In this document: in pieces, positions 36,911 through 46,071 of the stretch
How positions within the stretch are numbered: the first letter of the stretch is position 1
Layout of the letters: every line of letters begins with the position of its first letter
Assembly (NCBI GenBank): GCA_018712945.1
Contig: DVFZ01000122.1
Coordinates: 25,322-89,321 of the forward strand
Source: Candidatus Pullichristensenella stercorigallinarum
Lineage (GTDB): Bacteria > Bacillota > Clostridia > Christensenellales > Aristaeellaceae
DNA length: 64,000 nt
Reading direction: 5' to 3'
Notes under the pieces: generated by a model
Told to the model about the DNA's origin: nothing
Databases searched by the model: none
Seen by the model: the letters and a program-made list of their open reading frames with translations, nothing else
Position numbers and translations under genes: made by a program

Positions 36911-37639
36911 CGCACCGACGTATTCCTCCAGGGTGATGTCCTGGTTGCGGATTTGTGTGGCCGCGCTTACGCCTACATAGCGGTAGTGCCACGGCTCGTA
37001 GCTGATGCCGGTGATATCCGCTTTGTTGGCGGGATAGCGCTGGATAAAGCCGTATTCGTGCGCATGCTCGCGCAGCCAGGCGTATTGCTCGGTGCTTTCA
37101 AAGCCCTCGTTGGTCTCGGCGGTCACATCGAAGCACAGGCCGGTCTGGTGCTCGCTGGCTCCGGGCGGCTGGGCGTAGCCCTCCTCGCTCTCGGCATATA
37201 CTTCGGCCTGACGGTCGTAGTCACGGTAGCCGCTGGTGACGATAAAGCCGTTCACGCCGTCGGCCTCGGCGGCGGCGAACATCGCCTCCATGGCCTCGTA
37301 GGTTTCGCGGGTGACGTAGATATCGCTTCTCGCCAGCCGGAAGGAGTGCCGCTGCTCGTAGAGGTTCACCAATCCCTCGGGCACATAATCAGAACTCAAA
37401 AGGTTATCTTCGTTGACCAGCAGGATGCCGCCCTTGTAGCGGGTGGAATCCACGCCGAAATGCCAGCCCAGCGCAAAACTGCCCGCCAACAGCGCGAGCA
37501 TCGCCGCCGCTGCCGCCAGTTTTTGCCATAGCGGACGCGCCCGCTTTCGCGAATGGCGCGATGTGGGAGCGGATGCCTCCGCGGCCAGACGCCGTGCGCG
37601 GCGGGAACCGGGGTTTGTCTGTGTAGGCGCCGTCGCCAT
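36893..37639 (-). CDS. D-alanyl-D-alanine carboxypeptidase, VanY/peptidase M15 type
   Basis: FIVTSGYRDYDRQAEVY, GASEHQTGLCFDVTAE, EPWHYRYVG; N-terminal TM anchor; C-terminal GAAGSAG encoded by repeat B4. Confidence 0.88.
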   Translation of the reverse strand: MATAPTQTNPGSRRARRLAAEASAPTSRHSRKRARPLWQKLAAAAAMLALLAGSFALGWHFGVDSTRYKGGILLVNEDNLLSSDYVPEGLVNLYEQRHSFRLARSDIYVTRETYEAMEAMFAAAEADGVNGFIVTSGYRDYDRQAEVYAESEEGYAQPPGASEHQTGLCFDVTAETNEGFESTEQYAWLREHAHEYGFIQRYPANKADITGISYEPWHYRYVGVSAATQIRNQDITLEEYVGAAGSAG

Positions 37640-37702
37640 GCGTATCCCCCTTTTGTAATGGTTTCCATTCTTGGACGCGCTTTTCCCCCTTGCGGTTCCC
37701 GC

Positions 37703-38161
37703 TTATTTGTGATATGGCTCTCCGGCCAGTATGCGCTCGCCCCGGTAGAGCTGTTCGAGCAGGATCACGCGCATCAGGCCGTGGGGGAAGGTGAGGCGCG
37801 AAAAGGAGACGGTTTCATCCGCGCGCGCGAGCACCGCGGCGGACAGGCCGTTCGAGCCGCCGATGACCAGCACCGTGCGCGCCCCCAGAGCCGCCCAGCG
37901 GCGCATGCTGTTTGCCAGCCCCGGCGAGTCCGGCGCGGGCGCTTCCACGCACAGGGCAACCACATGGTCGCCGGGGCGTATGCGCTTGAGCAGCGCTTCG
38001 CCCTCTCTTTCAATGGCCCGCGCCCCGAGGCTGTCCGGGGCGTCGTCCACCTGTTCAACGCTGTATTTGCCATAGCGCGAAAGGCGCTTGAGGTATTCCT
38101 CCACCCCGGCGCGCTGCCAGGACTCCTTGAGCCGCCCCACGCAGAGAACAACCGCGTTCAT
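37703..38161 (-). CDS. rlmH: 23S rRNA pseudouridine1915-N3 methyltransferase
   Basis: MNAVVLCVGRLKESWQRAGVEEYLKRLSRY; VLVIGGSNGLS...FPHGLMRVILLEQLYRGERILAGEPYHK. Confidence 0.92.
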   Translation of the reverse strand: MNAVVLCVGRLKESWQRAGVEEYLKRLSRYGKYSVEQVDDAPDSLGARAIEREGEALLKRIRPGDHVVALCVEAPAPDSPGLANSMRRWAALGARTVLVIGGSNGLSAAVLARADETVSFSRLTFPHGLMRVILLEQLYRGERILAGEPYHK

Positions 38162-39183
38162 GCCGCGCCTCCGGCGATGCAGGCAGCGTAGGTGTTGAGC
38201 GCATACACGCCCAGCAGGATCAGCACCGCCACGGCCAGCAGCGCCGCCGCCCCGAGCGGCATCTTTTCCCCGCCCGGGGGCACGGCCGCGATGCCATGCG
38301 CGCGCCGCCGCTGCTCCGCCAGCCGTATAAAGCTGCGCACCAGCGCCCCCAACACAAGGATATACACAATGATCCACAGCACGCCGCCCCAGCCGCCCAT
38401 ATAGGCGAACGTGCCCTGATTCAGCAGCGCCTGCTCCTCCGCCGTCACTTCCCCGCCCGCCATATAGGCGTTGATGAGCACGATGGCGGCATTGTATACG
38501 GTGTGGAAGGTAATGGAGGCGTACACGCTGTCAAAGGCAAAGGCCAAGTAGCCCATCAAAAGCCCCAGCATAAGCTGCCCCGGCAGCCCGGCGAGCGAGC
38601 CATGCAGCAGCGCGAACAGCACGGATGTCAGAATGACGGCGCGCTTCGTGCCCAGCCGTTCAAAGCCGCCCAGCAGCGTGCCGCGGAAGAACAGTTCTTC
38701 GCACACGCCCGGGATTGCGCCGATGGTAATGACCATCAGCATTACGCCCTGGGTGGTGGTGGGAATGGTCATTTCTGTATTCAGGTAAGGGATGTTCAGC
38801 CCTTCCATTACCATCATCCACAAAAGGCTGATACACTGCACCAAATACACGGCCGCCAGCGCCAGCACCACGATGCCCAGCATGGCGCGCAGGCCGAGGG
38901 AACCCAGCCGCACCGCCGCGCCGCCATCGCGCCGCAACAGCAGCGCCGTGGGCAGCAGCAGGAAGGGCAGGTAGTACAGCGCGTTGAAAATAAGATCCAA
39001 CGTTTGCAGGCTTGCCCCCGGGAAAAGGCGCGCCAGGAATGCGGCGATGGGTTCGGAAAACAGGCTGAGCGCCACCAGCGAGGCCACGCTCAACAGGTAC
39101 AGCGCCGCCACACACGTCAGCGAAGGGCGCGGACGGATGGGGGCGGCGTTTCCGGCTTCCTGCCGGGGCGCGTCGCTATACAT
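38158..39183 (-). CDS. CPBP-family intramembrane metalloprotease (CAAX/Abi)
   Basis: PGVCEELFFRGTLLGGFERLGTKRAVILTSVLFALLHG in polytopic protein. Confidence 0.87.
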   Translation of the reverse strand: MYSDAPRQEAGNAAPIRPRPSLTCVAALYLLSVASLVALSLFSEPIAAFLARLFPGASLQTLDLIFNALYYLPFLLLPTALLLRRDGGAAVRLGSLGLRAMLGIVVLALAAVYLVQCISLLWMMVMEGLNIPYLNTEMTIPTTTQGVMLMVITIGAIPGVCEELFFRGTLLGGFERLGTKRAVILTSVLFALLHGSLAGLPGQLMLGLLMGYLAFAFDSVYASITFHTVYNAAIVLINAYMAGGEVTAEEQALLNQGTFAYMGGWGGVLWIIVYILVLGALVRSFIRLAEQRRRAHGIAAVPPGGEKMPLGAAALLAVAVLILLGVYALNTYAACIAGGAA

Positions 39184-40273
39184 TGAAGCGGAACAGCGTC
39201 ACATCGCCGTCCTTCATTACATAGTCCTTGCCCTCGGAACGCACGAGGCCCTTTTCCTTGCAGGCGTTCATGCTGCCCTCGCGCACCAGGTCGTCATAGG
39301 CGACGATTTCGGCGCGGATGAATCCGCGCTCAAAGTCCGAATGGATTTTGCCTGCGGCCTGCGGGGCGCGCGTGCCCTCGGGAATCGTCCAGGCGCGCAC
39401 CTCCTTGGGGCCGGCGGTGAGGAAGCTGATCAGGCCCAGCAGGTGGTAGCCCAGCTTTACCAGCCGGTCGAGGCCGCTCTTTTCAAGGCCCATGTCCTCG
39501 AGGAACATCTGCTTGTCCTCAGGGTCGAGCTGGGCGATTTCCTCCTCGGCCTTGGCGCAGATGACCAGCACCTCCGAACCCTCGGCCTCGGCGATTGCAC
39601 GCACCTTCTGCACCAGCGGCAGCGCGCTTTCATCCTTGCCCACGTCGCCCTCGGCGATGTTGGCGGCGTAAACGACTTTTTTCATCGTCAGCAAAAACCA
39701 GCCCTCGGCCACTTCCAACAGCTCTTTGGAAAGGGCGGCGGTGCGGGCGGGCTTGCCCTCGTTCATGTGGGAAAGAAGGATATCGGCGCACTCCAGCTCG
39801 TCCTGGAACTTCTTTTCGCCGTTGCGCACCAGATGCGCGGCCTTTTCGCGGCGGCGGGTGACGGTTTCGATATCGGCGAGAATCAGCTCGGTCTGGATGG
39901 TGTCGATATCGCGGGCGGGATCGACGCTGCCATCCACATGGACGACGTTTTCATCCTCAAAGCAGCGCACCACATGGACGATGGCGTCCACCTCGCGGAT
40001 GTGGGAGAGGAACTTGTTGCCCAGGCCCTCGCCGTGGCTTGCGCCCTTGACCAGGCCGGCGATGTCCACGAATTCCAGCGTGGCCGGGGTGTATTTTTCG
40101 GGGTGGTACATCTCCGCGAGCACGTCCAGCCGTTCGTCCGGCACGGCGACCACGCCGGTGTTCGGCTCGATGGTGCAAAACGGGTAATTCGCCGCCTGCG
40201 CGCCCGCGCAGGTGATGGCGTTAAACAGCGTGCTCTTGCCGACGTTCGGCAGACCGACAACGCCCAGTTTCAT
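39176..40273 (-). CDS. ychF: Redox-regulated ATPase/GTP-binding protein YchF
   Basis: MKLGVVGLPNVGKSTLFNAITCAGAQAANYPFCTIEPNTGVV; VDIAGLVKGASHGEGLGNKFLSHIREVDAI. Confidence 0.95.
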   Translation of the reverse strand: MKLGVVGLPNVGKSTLFNAITCAGAQAANYPFCTIEPNTGVVAVPDERLDVLAEMYHPEKYTPATLEFVDIAGLVKGASHGEGLGNKFLSHIREVDAIVHVVRCFEDENVVHVDGSVDPARDIDTIQTELILADIETVTRRREKAAHLVRNGEKKFQDELECADILLSHMNEGKPARTAALSKELLEVAEGWFLLTMKKVVYAANIAEGDVGKDESALPLVQKVRAIAEAEGSEVLVICAKAEEEIAQLDPEDKQMFLEDMGLEKSGLDRLVKLGYHLLGLISFLTAGPKEVRAWTIPEGTRAPQAAGKIHSDFERGFIRAEIVAYDDLVREGSMNACKEKGLVRSEGKDYVMKDGDVTLFRFNV

Positions 40274-40457
40274 CTATATGCACATCTCCTTCAAACAGAT
40301 CGCGCGGACAAGGCTCCGCAAGATTTGCCGGGCGGATATACCGCTCCGGGATAGGAAAGCTTGTCATCGCAGTTAGATTATAGCAGATAACGCCTGTTCT
40401 CTCAAGCGGTTTTTCAGGCAACTGCCTGTAAAGACCGCCGTCAGCCTTCGCCGTTTT

Positions 40458-42113
40458 TCATACGCCCTTCAGCCTGTATTTGGCGTATCTCCCTTTATTA
40501 ACGGGTTCCAGAATGTTGAGCCGCACGAGATGCTTCAGAAGCGTGTATGCCTTGGAATCGCTGACATGCAATAGGTTCATAACATCCGCGCGCGCAATGA
40601 AATCTGTATTTTTTGCCATATTGACGATCATTTCATAGTACCGGGCTTCATCAATATCTCTTTGCCGTACATAGCCAATGACCTTTTCCCTGTTCTGATA
40701 GAGTTTATGAGAAAGCATATAGGTTCGCCCTCTCCCCGCGCCGTACGGCTCGACCAGACCGCTGTCAATGGCTCTGTTCAGAACCGTCGAGACGACTGTT
40801 TCAGAAAGTCTCGCGGCCTGAGCGATCTGCCCGATATCGCTGCGTGGAAGTTCCTTCAGAACGTTCAGGACAAGCAGCATGTTGATCGGCAAGGGCCTGC
40901 CCAACCGGTTTTGCTCATCAGAGATCATTCGCGCCAAGGAAACATCCGGCTTGCTTCGCGGGATAAACAGCGAAACGGTGGTGGACGTTGTTTTTGAATA
41001 ATCCGGAAGCGCGCGCCCATAGATCAGAGAGCCCTCAAAGATTCTGTCGATTCCTCTCCCTGTCTTTTCGGCCAGACCGACGCGCTTCAGCGCGTCCGCC
41101 AACAGTGGATTTCTGCCGTGCGGTTCCGCTGTCAAAAGGTTTTCAAGCGTTATCCCTTCGATGAAACCGCCAGGGTTGGCGACTGTGAGGCCATCATCTT
41201 CAATCGCAACGCGAACGCGCCCCATGATTGAATAATCGCGGTGGCAAAACGCATTCACAATCGCCTCGCGCAACGCGCGCTTATCAAATTCCGGCACAGC
41301 CATCCTGAACAGCCCGAATTCCAGCTCCTGTTGCGGGTTCCACACTTCCATATGCGCAATAATCTTTTCGATCGCCGCCAGGATGGGCAAGGCGTAGTCT
41401 TCATTTACGCGCACATTTGTGCCCTCCAATACCTGAAAGGAGGACTTTCCGGTCGGCACGAACCGCTGGATGGCGGAAGCTCTGCCAAGCATCAGGATTC
41501 CGGCGACCGTAGGGTAATTTACTCCGTTTTGCTCTCTGCTGAAGCCGAGCGCTCTGAGCAACTCTTCATCCTTCAGTTCCAGCAAAGCTTTATCGCCATC
41601 ATAGGCAAGAATGATCCTGCGCAGGCGCTCCAGTTCCAGAGGGTCTATATCCGCCAACGTGCCTTCAAGAAGGACCATGGCAGAATAATCCAGAACGCGC
41701 AGATCCGATAATCTGGTGACCATTTCCGTAGGATACATCGGTACGTTTTCCGGTGAACCGTCGATTTTAATTCGCCGGCGCAAAATCTTTCCGGATCTGG
41801 TCGCCGCAATGCTTCCATAGGATTTGGGCACCGATATCCTCAGTACAGGGCGTTCTTCCTCGATGATCTCACAGCGGGTAGAAACAGGGGGCACGGTATT
41901 GTTTGCGATATATGCCGCCAAAGTCACAGGATCGGAATGCTCCCGATGCACGCCGGTGATCGTGCCATCATCTTCAACGCCCAGAAACAGATCGCCGCCT
42001 TCCGTATTTGCAAACGCAACGACATCTTCAAATAATGCCGCATCGCCATATTTCTTCAAATCGCTCTTGAATTCTACGGTGAGCGTTTCTCGAATCGGGA
42101 TCGTTCGCGCCAT
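40458..42113 (-). CDS. AlbA_2 (Schlafen-like) / HATPase_c_4 ATP-binding putative transcriptional regulator
   Basis: TLTVEFKSDLKK...VAFANTEGGDLFLGVEDDGTITGV; EAIVNAFCHRDYSIMGRVRVAIEDDGLTVANPGGFIEGITLENL; C-terminal winged-helix-like repeats. Confidence 0.85.
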   Translation of the reverse strand: MARTIPIRETLTVEFKSDLKKYGDAALFEDVVAFANTEGGDLFLGVEDDGTITGVHREHSDPVTLAAYIANNTVPPVSTRCEIIEEERPVLRISVPKSYGSIAATRSGKILRRRIKIDGSPENVPMYPTEMVTRLSDLRVLDYSAMVLLEGTLADIDPLELERLRRIILAYDGDKALLELKDEELLRALGFSREQNGVNYPTVAGILMLGRASAIQRFVPTGKSSFQVLEGTNVRVNEDYALPILAAIEKIIAHMEVWNPQQELEFGLFRMAVPEFDKRALREAIVNAFCHRDYSIMGRVRVAIEDDGLTVANPGGFIEGITLENLLTAEPHGRNPLLADALKRVGLAEKTGRGIDRIFEGSLIYGRALPDYSKTTSTTVSLFIPRSKPDVSLARMISDEQNRLGRPLPINMLLVLNVLKELPRSDIGQIAQAARLSETVVSTVLNRAIDSGLVEPYGAGRGRTYMLSHKLYQNREKVIGYVRQRDIDEARYYEMIVNMAKNTDFIARADVMNLLHVSDSKAYTLLKHLVRLNILEPVNKGRYAKYRLKGV

Positions 42114-42142
42114 GCCAACACCTCCAACACAATTCTAACACA

Positions 42143-42189
42143 TTTCTGCGTTGGAGTAAACATTTAACGCAGAAAATCTCTGCGTTAAA
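42143..42189. promoter_or_regulatory. Inverted-repeat operator upstream of the AlbA_2 regulator
   Basis: TTTAACGCAGA-N5-TCTGCGTTAAA perfect 11-bp arms (42163-42173 / 42179-42189) plus a third half-site TTTCTGCGTT at 42143-42152. Confidence 0.55.
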
Positions 42190-42235
42190 TTTAAGACCTG
42201 GCAGGGAGCGACACACAGGAGGGCGAAAAGTCCAA

Positions 42236-42276
42236 AACGACCAGCGGACGCAGCGATATTGCTGCGCCCGCTGAAC
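42236..42276 (-). terminator. Rho-independent terminator after phosphohexomutase
   Basis: Minus strand CAGCGGGCGCAGC...GCTGCGTCCGCTG followed by T-rich GTCGTTTT. Confidence 0.6.
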
Positions 42277-42287
42277 AGGCGGAAAAT

Positions 42288-43976
42288 TTATGCGTCCACG
42301 CCCATGAGCTTGCGCATACTTTCCACATAAGCGTCAAGCAGCGCGTCGGTCTCCGCGTGGCTTTCGCTGACCGCGCCGGCGTAGATTTTGATCTTCGGTT
42401 CGGTGCCCGAGGGGCGCACGCAGGTCCAGCCCTGTTCGAGCACATAGTACAATACATCGCTCTTGGGCTCGCTTCGCAGATAGTCGCGCGTACTCATTAC
42501 CCGCGAGGGGCCGACCTTTTCCACGCCCACCTCGCGCAGCGTGCGCATGATGCTTTGCATCTTTTCCAGGCCGTCCTTGCCCGGCAGGGTGATGGACACG
42601 GTGCGCTCACCGAACACGCCGTATTCTTTGTACAGCGCCTCGATGGCGTCCACCAGGGTCATGTTCATCTTCTTATAGAAGCAGGCGGCCTCGGCAATAA
42701 GCATGACGGCGTTTACGCCGTCCTTGTCGCGCACGTCGGTGCCGGAAAGGAAGCCGTAGCTCTCCTCAAAGCCGAACTCGAAGGTGTTGGAGCCGGTTTC
42801 TTCGAACTGCTGAATCTTTTCGGCGATGAACTTGAAGCCCGTGAGCACGTCGAAAATCTCGGTGTCAAACTCTAGGCAGATGTTGTACGCCATATCCGTG
42901 GACACGATGGACTTGACCGCCGCCGCGTTTTTGGGAAGCGTCCCCAGCGCCTTTTTCTGCGAGAGTATGTAGTGCAGAAGGATACAGCCGATCTGGTTGC
43001 CGGTGAGCAAGCGCACGTCGCCCGATTCGGTCAGGCAGGCCACGCCCACGCGGTCGCAGTCCGGGTCTGTGCCCACGCACAGATCCGCGCCCAGCTTCTT
43101 TTGCAGGGCTACGGCCAGGTTGAAAGCGTCCTTTTCCTCGGGGTTGGGCACGCGCACAGTGGGGAAGTTGCCGTTGGGCAACTCCTGCTCGGGCACGACA
43201 TAGACGTTTTCCATGCCGATTTCCTTGAGCACGCGGCGCACGGGGATGTTGCCCGAGCCGTGCAGGGGCGTATAGACGATCTTGAGCGTCTTGCCCATTT
43301 CGCGGGTCAATTCGGGGTTGACGGCCAGCTTTTTCACGGTGGCGATGTAGGCGTCGTCCACCTCGGGCGGGATGGTGACAAGCAACCCCTTTTCCCGGGC
43401 CTCGTTTTCATCCATGGGCCGGGCGTCGCCGTAGCCGATGCCGGAAAGGCGGCCGGTGATGATGGCGGCGCGGTCCGGCGGCAGCTGGCCGCCGTCTTCC
43501 CAGTAGACCTTGTAGCCGTTGTACTTGCTGGGGTTGTGGCTGGCGGTGATGACCACGCCGGCCAGGCAGTGAAGGTGCCGCACCGTAAAGGAGAGCACCG
43601 GCACCGGGCGCAGCGAATCAAACAGATACGCCTTTATGCCCTGCGAGGCGAGAATCAGCGCCGTTTCCCGGGCGAATTCCTGCGAGAAGTTGCGGGAGTC
43701 GTAGCCGATGGCCACGCCGCGCTGGGCGCCGCCCTCGTGTTCGTTCACCAGCGCCGCCAGCGCCAGCGTCACCCGGCCGACGGTGTAGCGGTTCATGCGG
43801 TTGGAACCCAGGCCCAGCACGCCGCGCATGCCGGCCGTGCCAAAGGACAATTCGCGGTAGAAGCGGTCCTCCAACTCGGCGGGGTCGTTTTCCAGCGCGC
43901 GCAACTCGGCCTGTTCCTGCTCATTGCCCGCGGTCAGCGCGAGCCAATTCTGGTATTCCTGCATGGTTGTATTCAT
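42288..43976 (-). CDS. Phosphoglucomutase/phosphomannomutase (alpha-D-phosphohexomutase)
   Basis: FGTAGMRGVLGLGSNRMN; VVITASHNPSKYNGYKVYWEDGGQ; DPDCDRVGVA. Confidence 0.93.
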   Translation of the reverse strand: MNTTMQEYQNWLALTAGNEQEQAELRALENDPAELEDRFYRELSFGTAGMRGVLGLGSNRMNRYTVGRVTLALAALVNEHEGGAQRGVAIGYDSRNFSQEFARETALILASQGIKAYLFDSLRPVPVLSFTVRHLHCLAGVVITASHNPSKYNGYKVYWEDGGQLPPDRAAIITGRLSGIGYGDARPMDENEAREKGLLVTIPPEVDDAYIATVKKLAVNPELTREMGKTLKIVYTPLHGSGNIPVRRVLKEIGMENVYVVPEQELPNGNFPTVRVPNPEEKDAFNLAVALQKKLGADLCVGTDPDCDRVGVACLTESGDVRLLTGNQIGCILLHYILSQKKALGTLPKNAAAVKSIVSTDMAYNICLEFDTEIFDVLTGFKFIAEKIQQFEETGSNTFEFGFEESYGFLSGTDVRDKDGVNAVMLIAEAACFYKKMNMTLVDAIEALYKEYGVFGERTVSITLPGKDGLEKMQSIMRTLREVGVEKVGPSRVMSTRDYLRSEPKSDVLYYVLEQGWTCVRPSGTEPKIKIYAGAVSESHAETDALLDAYVESMRKLMGVDA

Positions 43977-44449
43977 AATTCAGCCCTCTGGCGGCACAGC
44001 CTGCGCATGTGCCCGCGCTCCTGTTCTGCGATTTCGAGAAACACGCGGCGCGCTTCCTGATCGGAACTCAAGCGCGCCAGCTCCATATAGAAGAGGATGG
44101 AATCCTTTTCCGAGGCGATGGCGTAATCCAATACGGCGCGCACGTTGTCAAAGCCTTCTTCGCGCAGAGCCATCAGGCCGTCCGGAAACACGATGTCCGC
44201 GGCCACGGCGCTCAAGTAGGCGCTGGCCTCCTCGCCATAGGAGGCATAGCCGGCGCGCCGCGCGAGCGCCTCGTTGTAAAGGCGGGTGAACTCGGCGGCG
44301 TGGGCAACCTCGTCGGCGGCGAGAGAGATAAGCATGTCGATGACCTCGCGTTTCTTGCTCACGCGCGCGGCCTTGCGGTACAGGGCCTCGCCGCGCCGTT
44401 CCATCTCGATGGCGATGCGCAGGCCCTCCAGGTCGTTAAAATCGTGCAT
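43973..44449 (-). CDS. Ferritin-like/rubrerythrin-family protein
   Basis: ALRIAIEMERRGEALYRKAARVSKKREVIDMLISLAADEVAHAAEFTRLY; EKDSILFYMELA...EIAEQERGHMRRL. Confidence 0.8.
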   Translation of the reverse strand: MHDFNDLEGLRIAIEMERRGEALYRKAARVSKKREVIDMLISLAADEVAHAAEFTRLYNEALARRAGYASYGEEASAYLSAVAADIVFPDGLMALREEGFDNVRAVLDYAIASEKDSILFYMELARLSSDQEARRVFLEIAEQERGHMRRLCRQRAEL

Positions 44450-44467
44450 GCGGCGCCTCCCGGGGGA

Positions 44468-44668
44468 TTACTTGTCCTTGAAATACTCGTTGAGGGCGGA
44501 GACCAGGGCGTCGGCGTCCACGCCGTGCACCATGCTGGCCATTTCGATGGATTCGCCCACAGACATGGGGCAGGAAAGGCAGTGCATGCCGTGCGCCATG
44601 AAAACGGGCGCGCAGCCGCGATCCTTGGAAAGCACCTCGCCGATGGTCATGGTCTTATCAATCGTCAT
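44468..44668 (-). CDS. DUF1858-domain protein
   Basis: TIDKTMTIGEVLSKDRGCAPVFMAHGMHCLSCPMSVGESIEMAS. Confidence 0.85.
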   Translation of the reverse strand: MTIDKTMTIGEVLSKDRGCAPVFMAHGMHCLSCPMSVGESIEMASMVHGVDADALVSALNEYFKDK

Positions 44669-44889
44669 GGAAGAAACCTCCTTATGGCTGATTCGAAGGC
44701 GTGCGGGACGCAGCCCGTCCGCCCATCACTTCATTTTACAGCAAAACGTCAAAGAAAGCAAGGGCTGCTTTGCGAAAAGTGGAGGTTTATTACGGCGATG
44801 CAAAAACTGCCAGCATTCCGGCAGGCATTGGGCTTTTCATACGCTTTCAGCATGCGTCAAGGACATAAAAGGCGTGCGCTGCCCAACCC

Positions 44890-45093
44890 GAGCAAGGGCA
44901 ACGCCCTTGCGAATCCCATTTTCCGCCGCGCAACCTTGCAACGAAAGCCGGGCGGCCCCTGCTCGTGGGCCGCCCGGCGGGCTTCGCACTTTCCCGCAGT
45001 CCAAAACGCAACAAAGAACCCCTGCCCCATTCCTGTCGGGGCAGGGGTTCGGCCGCCCAGTTCGCGGCAGCGCTGGCCGCCGGCATTGCCGGC
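44890..45093 (-). repeat. Family B repeat, copy B5 (core unit, inverted)
   Basis: GCAAGGGCAACGCCCTTGC ... AAACGCAACAAAGAACCCCTGCCCC...GGGGCAGGGG ... GCCGGCATTGCCGGC abutting permease stop. Confidence 0.85.
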
Positions 45094-46071
45094 CTAACGG
45101 CCGGAGGCGCGCTTGCGGCTGCGCAGGAAGTCCATGTATACGGCGCCGAGGATGACGACACCCTTGATGATGTATTGCCAGTCGGAGTTGACGCCCATCA
45201 GGTTCAGGCCGTTGTCGAGGATGCCGATGATCAGCGCGCCAATCAGCGTGCCGCCCAGACGGCCGGAACCGCCGGACATCGAAGTGCCGCCCACAACCAC
45301 GGCGGCGATGGCGTCCATCTCAGCAGATTCGCCGGAGGTGCAGGTGCCCGAGTAGAGGCGGGAAGCGATGGTGATGCCCGCCAGGCCCGCCATCAGGCCG
45401 CTGAAGCTGTAAACGACGAATTTAACCTTCGCCGTGCTGATACCGGAGAACTTGGCGGCAGTGTCGTTGCCGCCCACGGCGTAGATATGGCGGCCCATGC
45501 GCGTGCGGTTGAGGAACAGCACGGCGATGATGAACACCACAAACATCGTCACCACCTGGGTGGGCACGGGGCCGATGTAGCCCGCGCCGAGGAACTTCCA
45601 GGCGTCGGTCATGCAGCGGATGGGCTTGCCGCCCGAGTAGACGTAGGCGATGCCCTTGGCGATGTTCATGGAGGCCAATGTGACGATAAAGGGCGGGATT
45701 TGCGTCTTGGCGATGATGACGCCGTTGAACAGGCCGAACACCAGGCCCGAGAGGATGCCCACGAGGATGCCGACGATCTCCGGCATGCCCCACCAGACGA
45801 CGGCCGCCGCGCCCAGCACGCCGGACATGGCGATGATGGAGCCGACCGACAGGTCGATGCCGCCGAGGATAATGACCATGGTCATGCCGCAGGCCAGCAG
45901 CAGGTTCGGCGCGCTCTGGCGCAGAACGTTGAAGATGTTGCGCTGGGTGAGGAAAGTCTCGTGCGTCACCGGGTAGACGTACAGAAAGAGGATCATCACC
46001 GCCAGCGCGCAGAGGATGCCCAGATTGTCCTTAAAATACCGCTTGATGCCTTTTCCCAATCTCTCAACCAT
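45094..46071 (-). CDS. Sugar ABC transporter permease (RbsC type)
   Basis: GMTMVIILGGIDLSVGSIIAMSGVLG; YAVGGNDTAAKFSGIS. Confidence 0.92.
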   Translation of the reverse strand: MVERLGKGIKRYFKDNLGILCALAVMILFLYVYPVTHETFLTQRNIFNVLRQSAPNLLLACGMTMVIILGGIDLSVGSIIAMSGVLGAAAVVWWGMPEIVGILVGILSGLVFGLFNGVIIAKTQIPPFIVTLASMNIAKGIAYVYSGGKPIRCMTDAWKFLGAGYIGPVPTQVVTMFVVFIIAVLFLNRTRMGRHIYAVGGNDTAAKFSGISTAKVKFVVYSFSGLMAGLAGITIASRLYSGTCTSGESAEMDAIAAVVVGGTSMSGGSGRLGGTLIGALIIGILDNGLNLMGVNSDWQYIIKGVVILGAVYMDFLRSRKRASGR

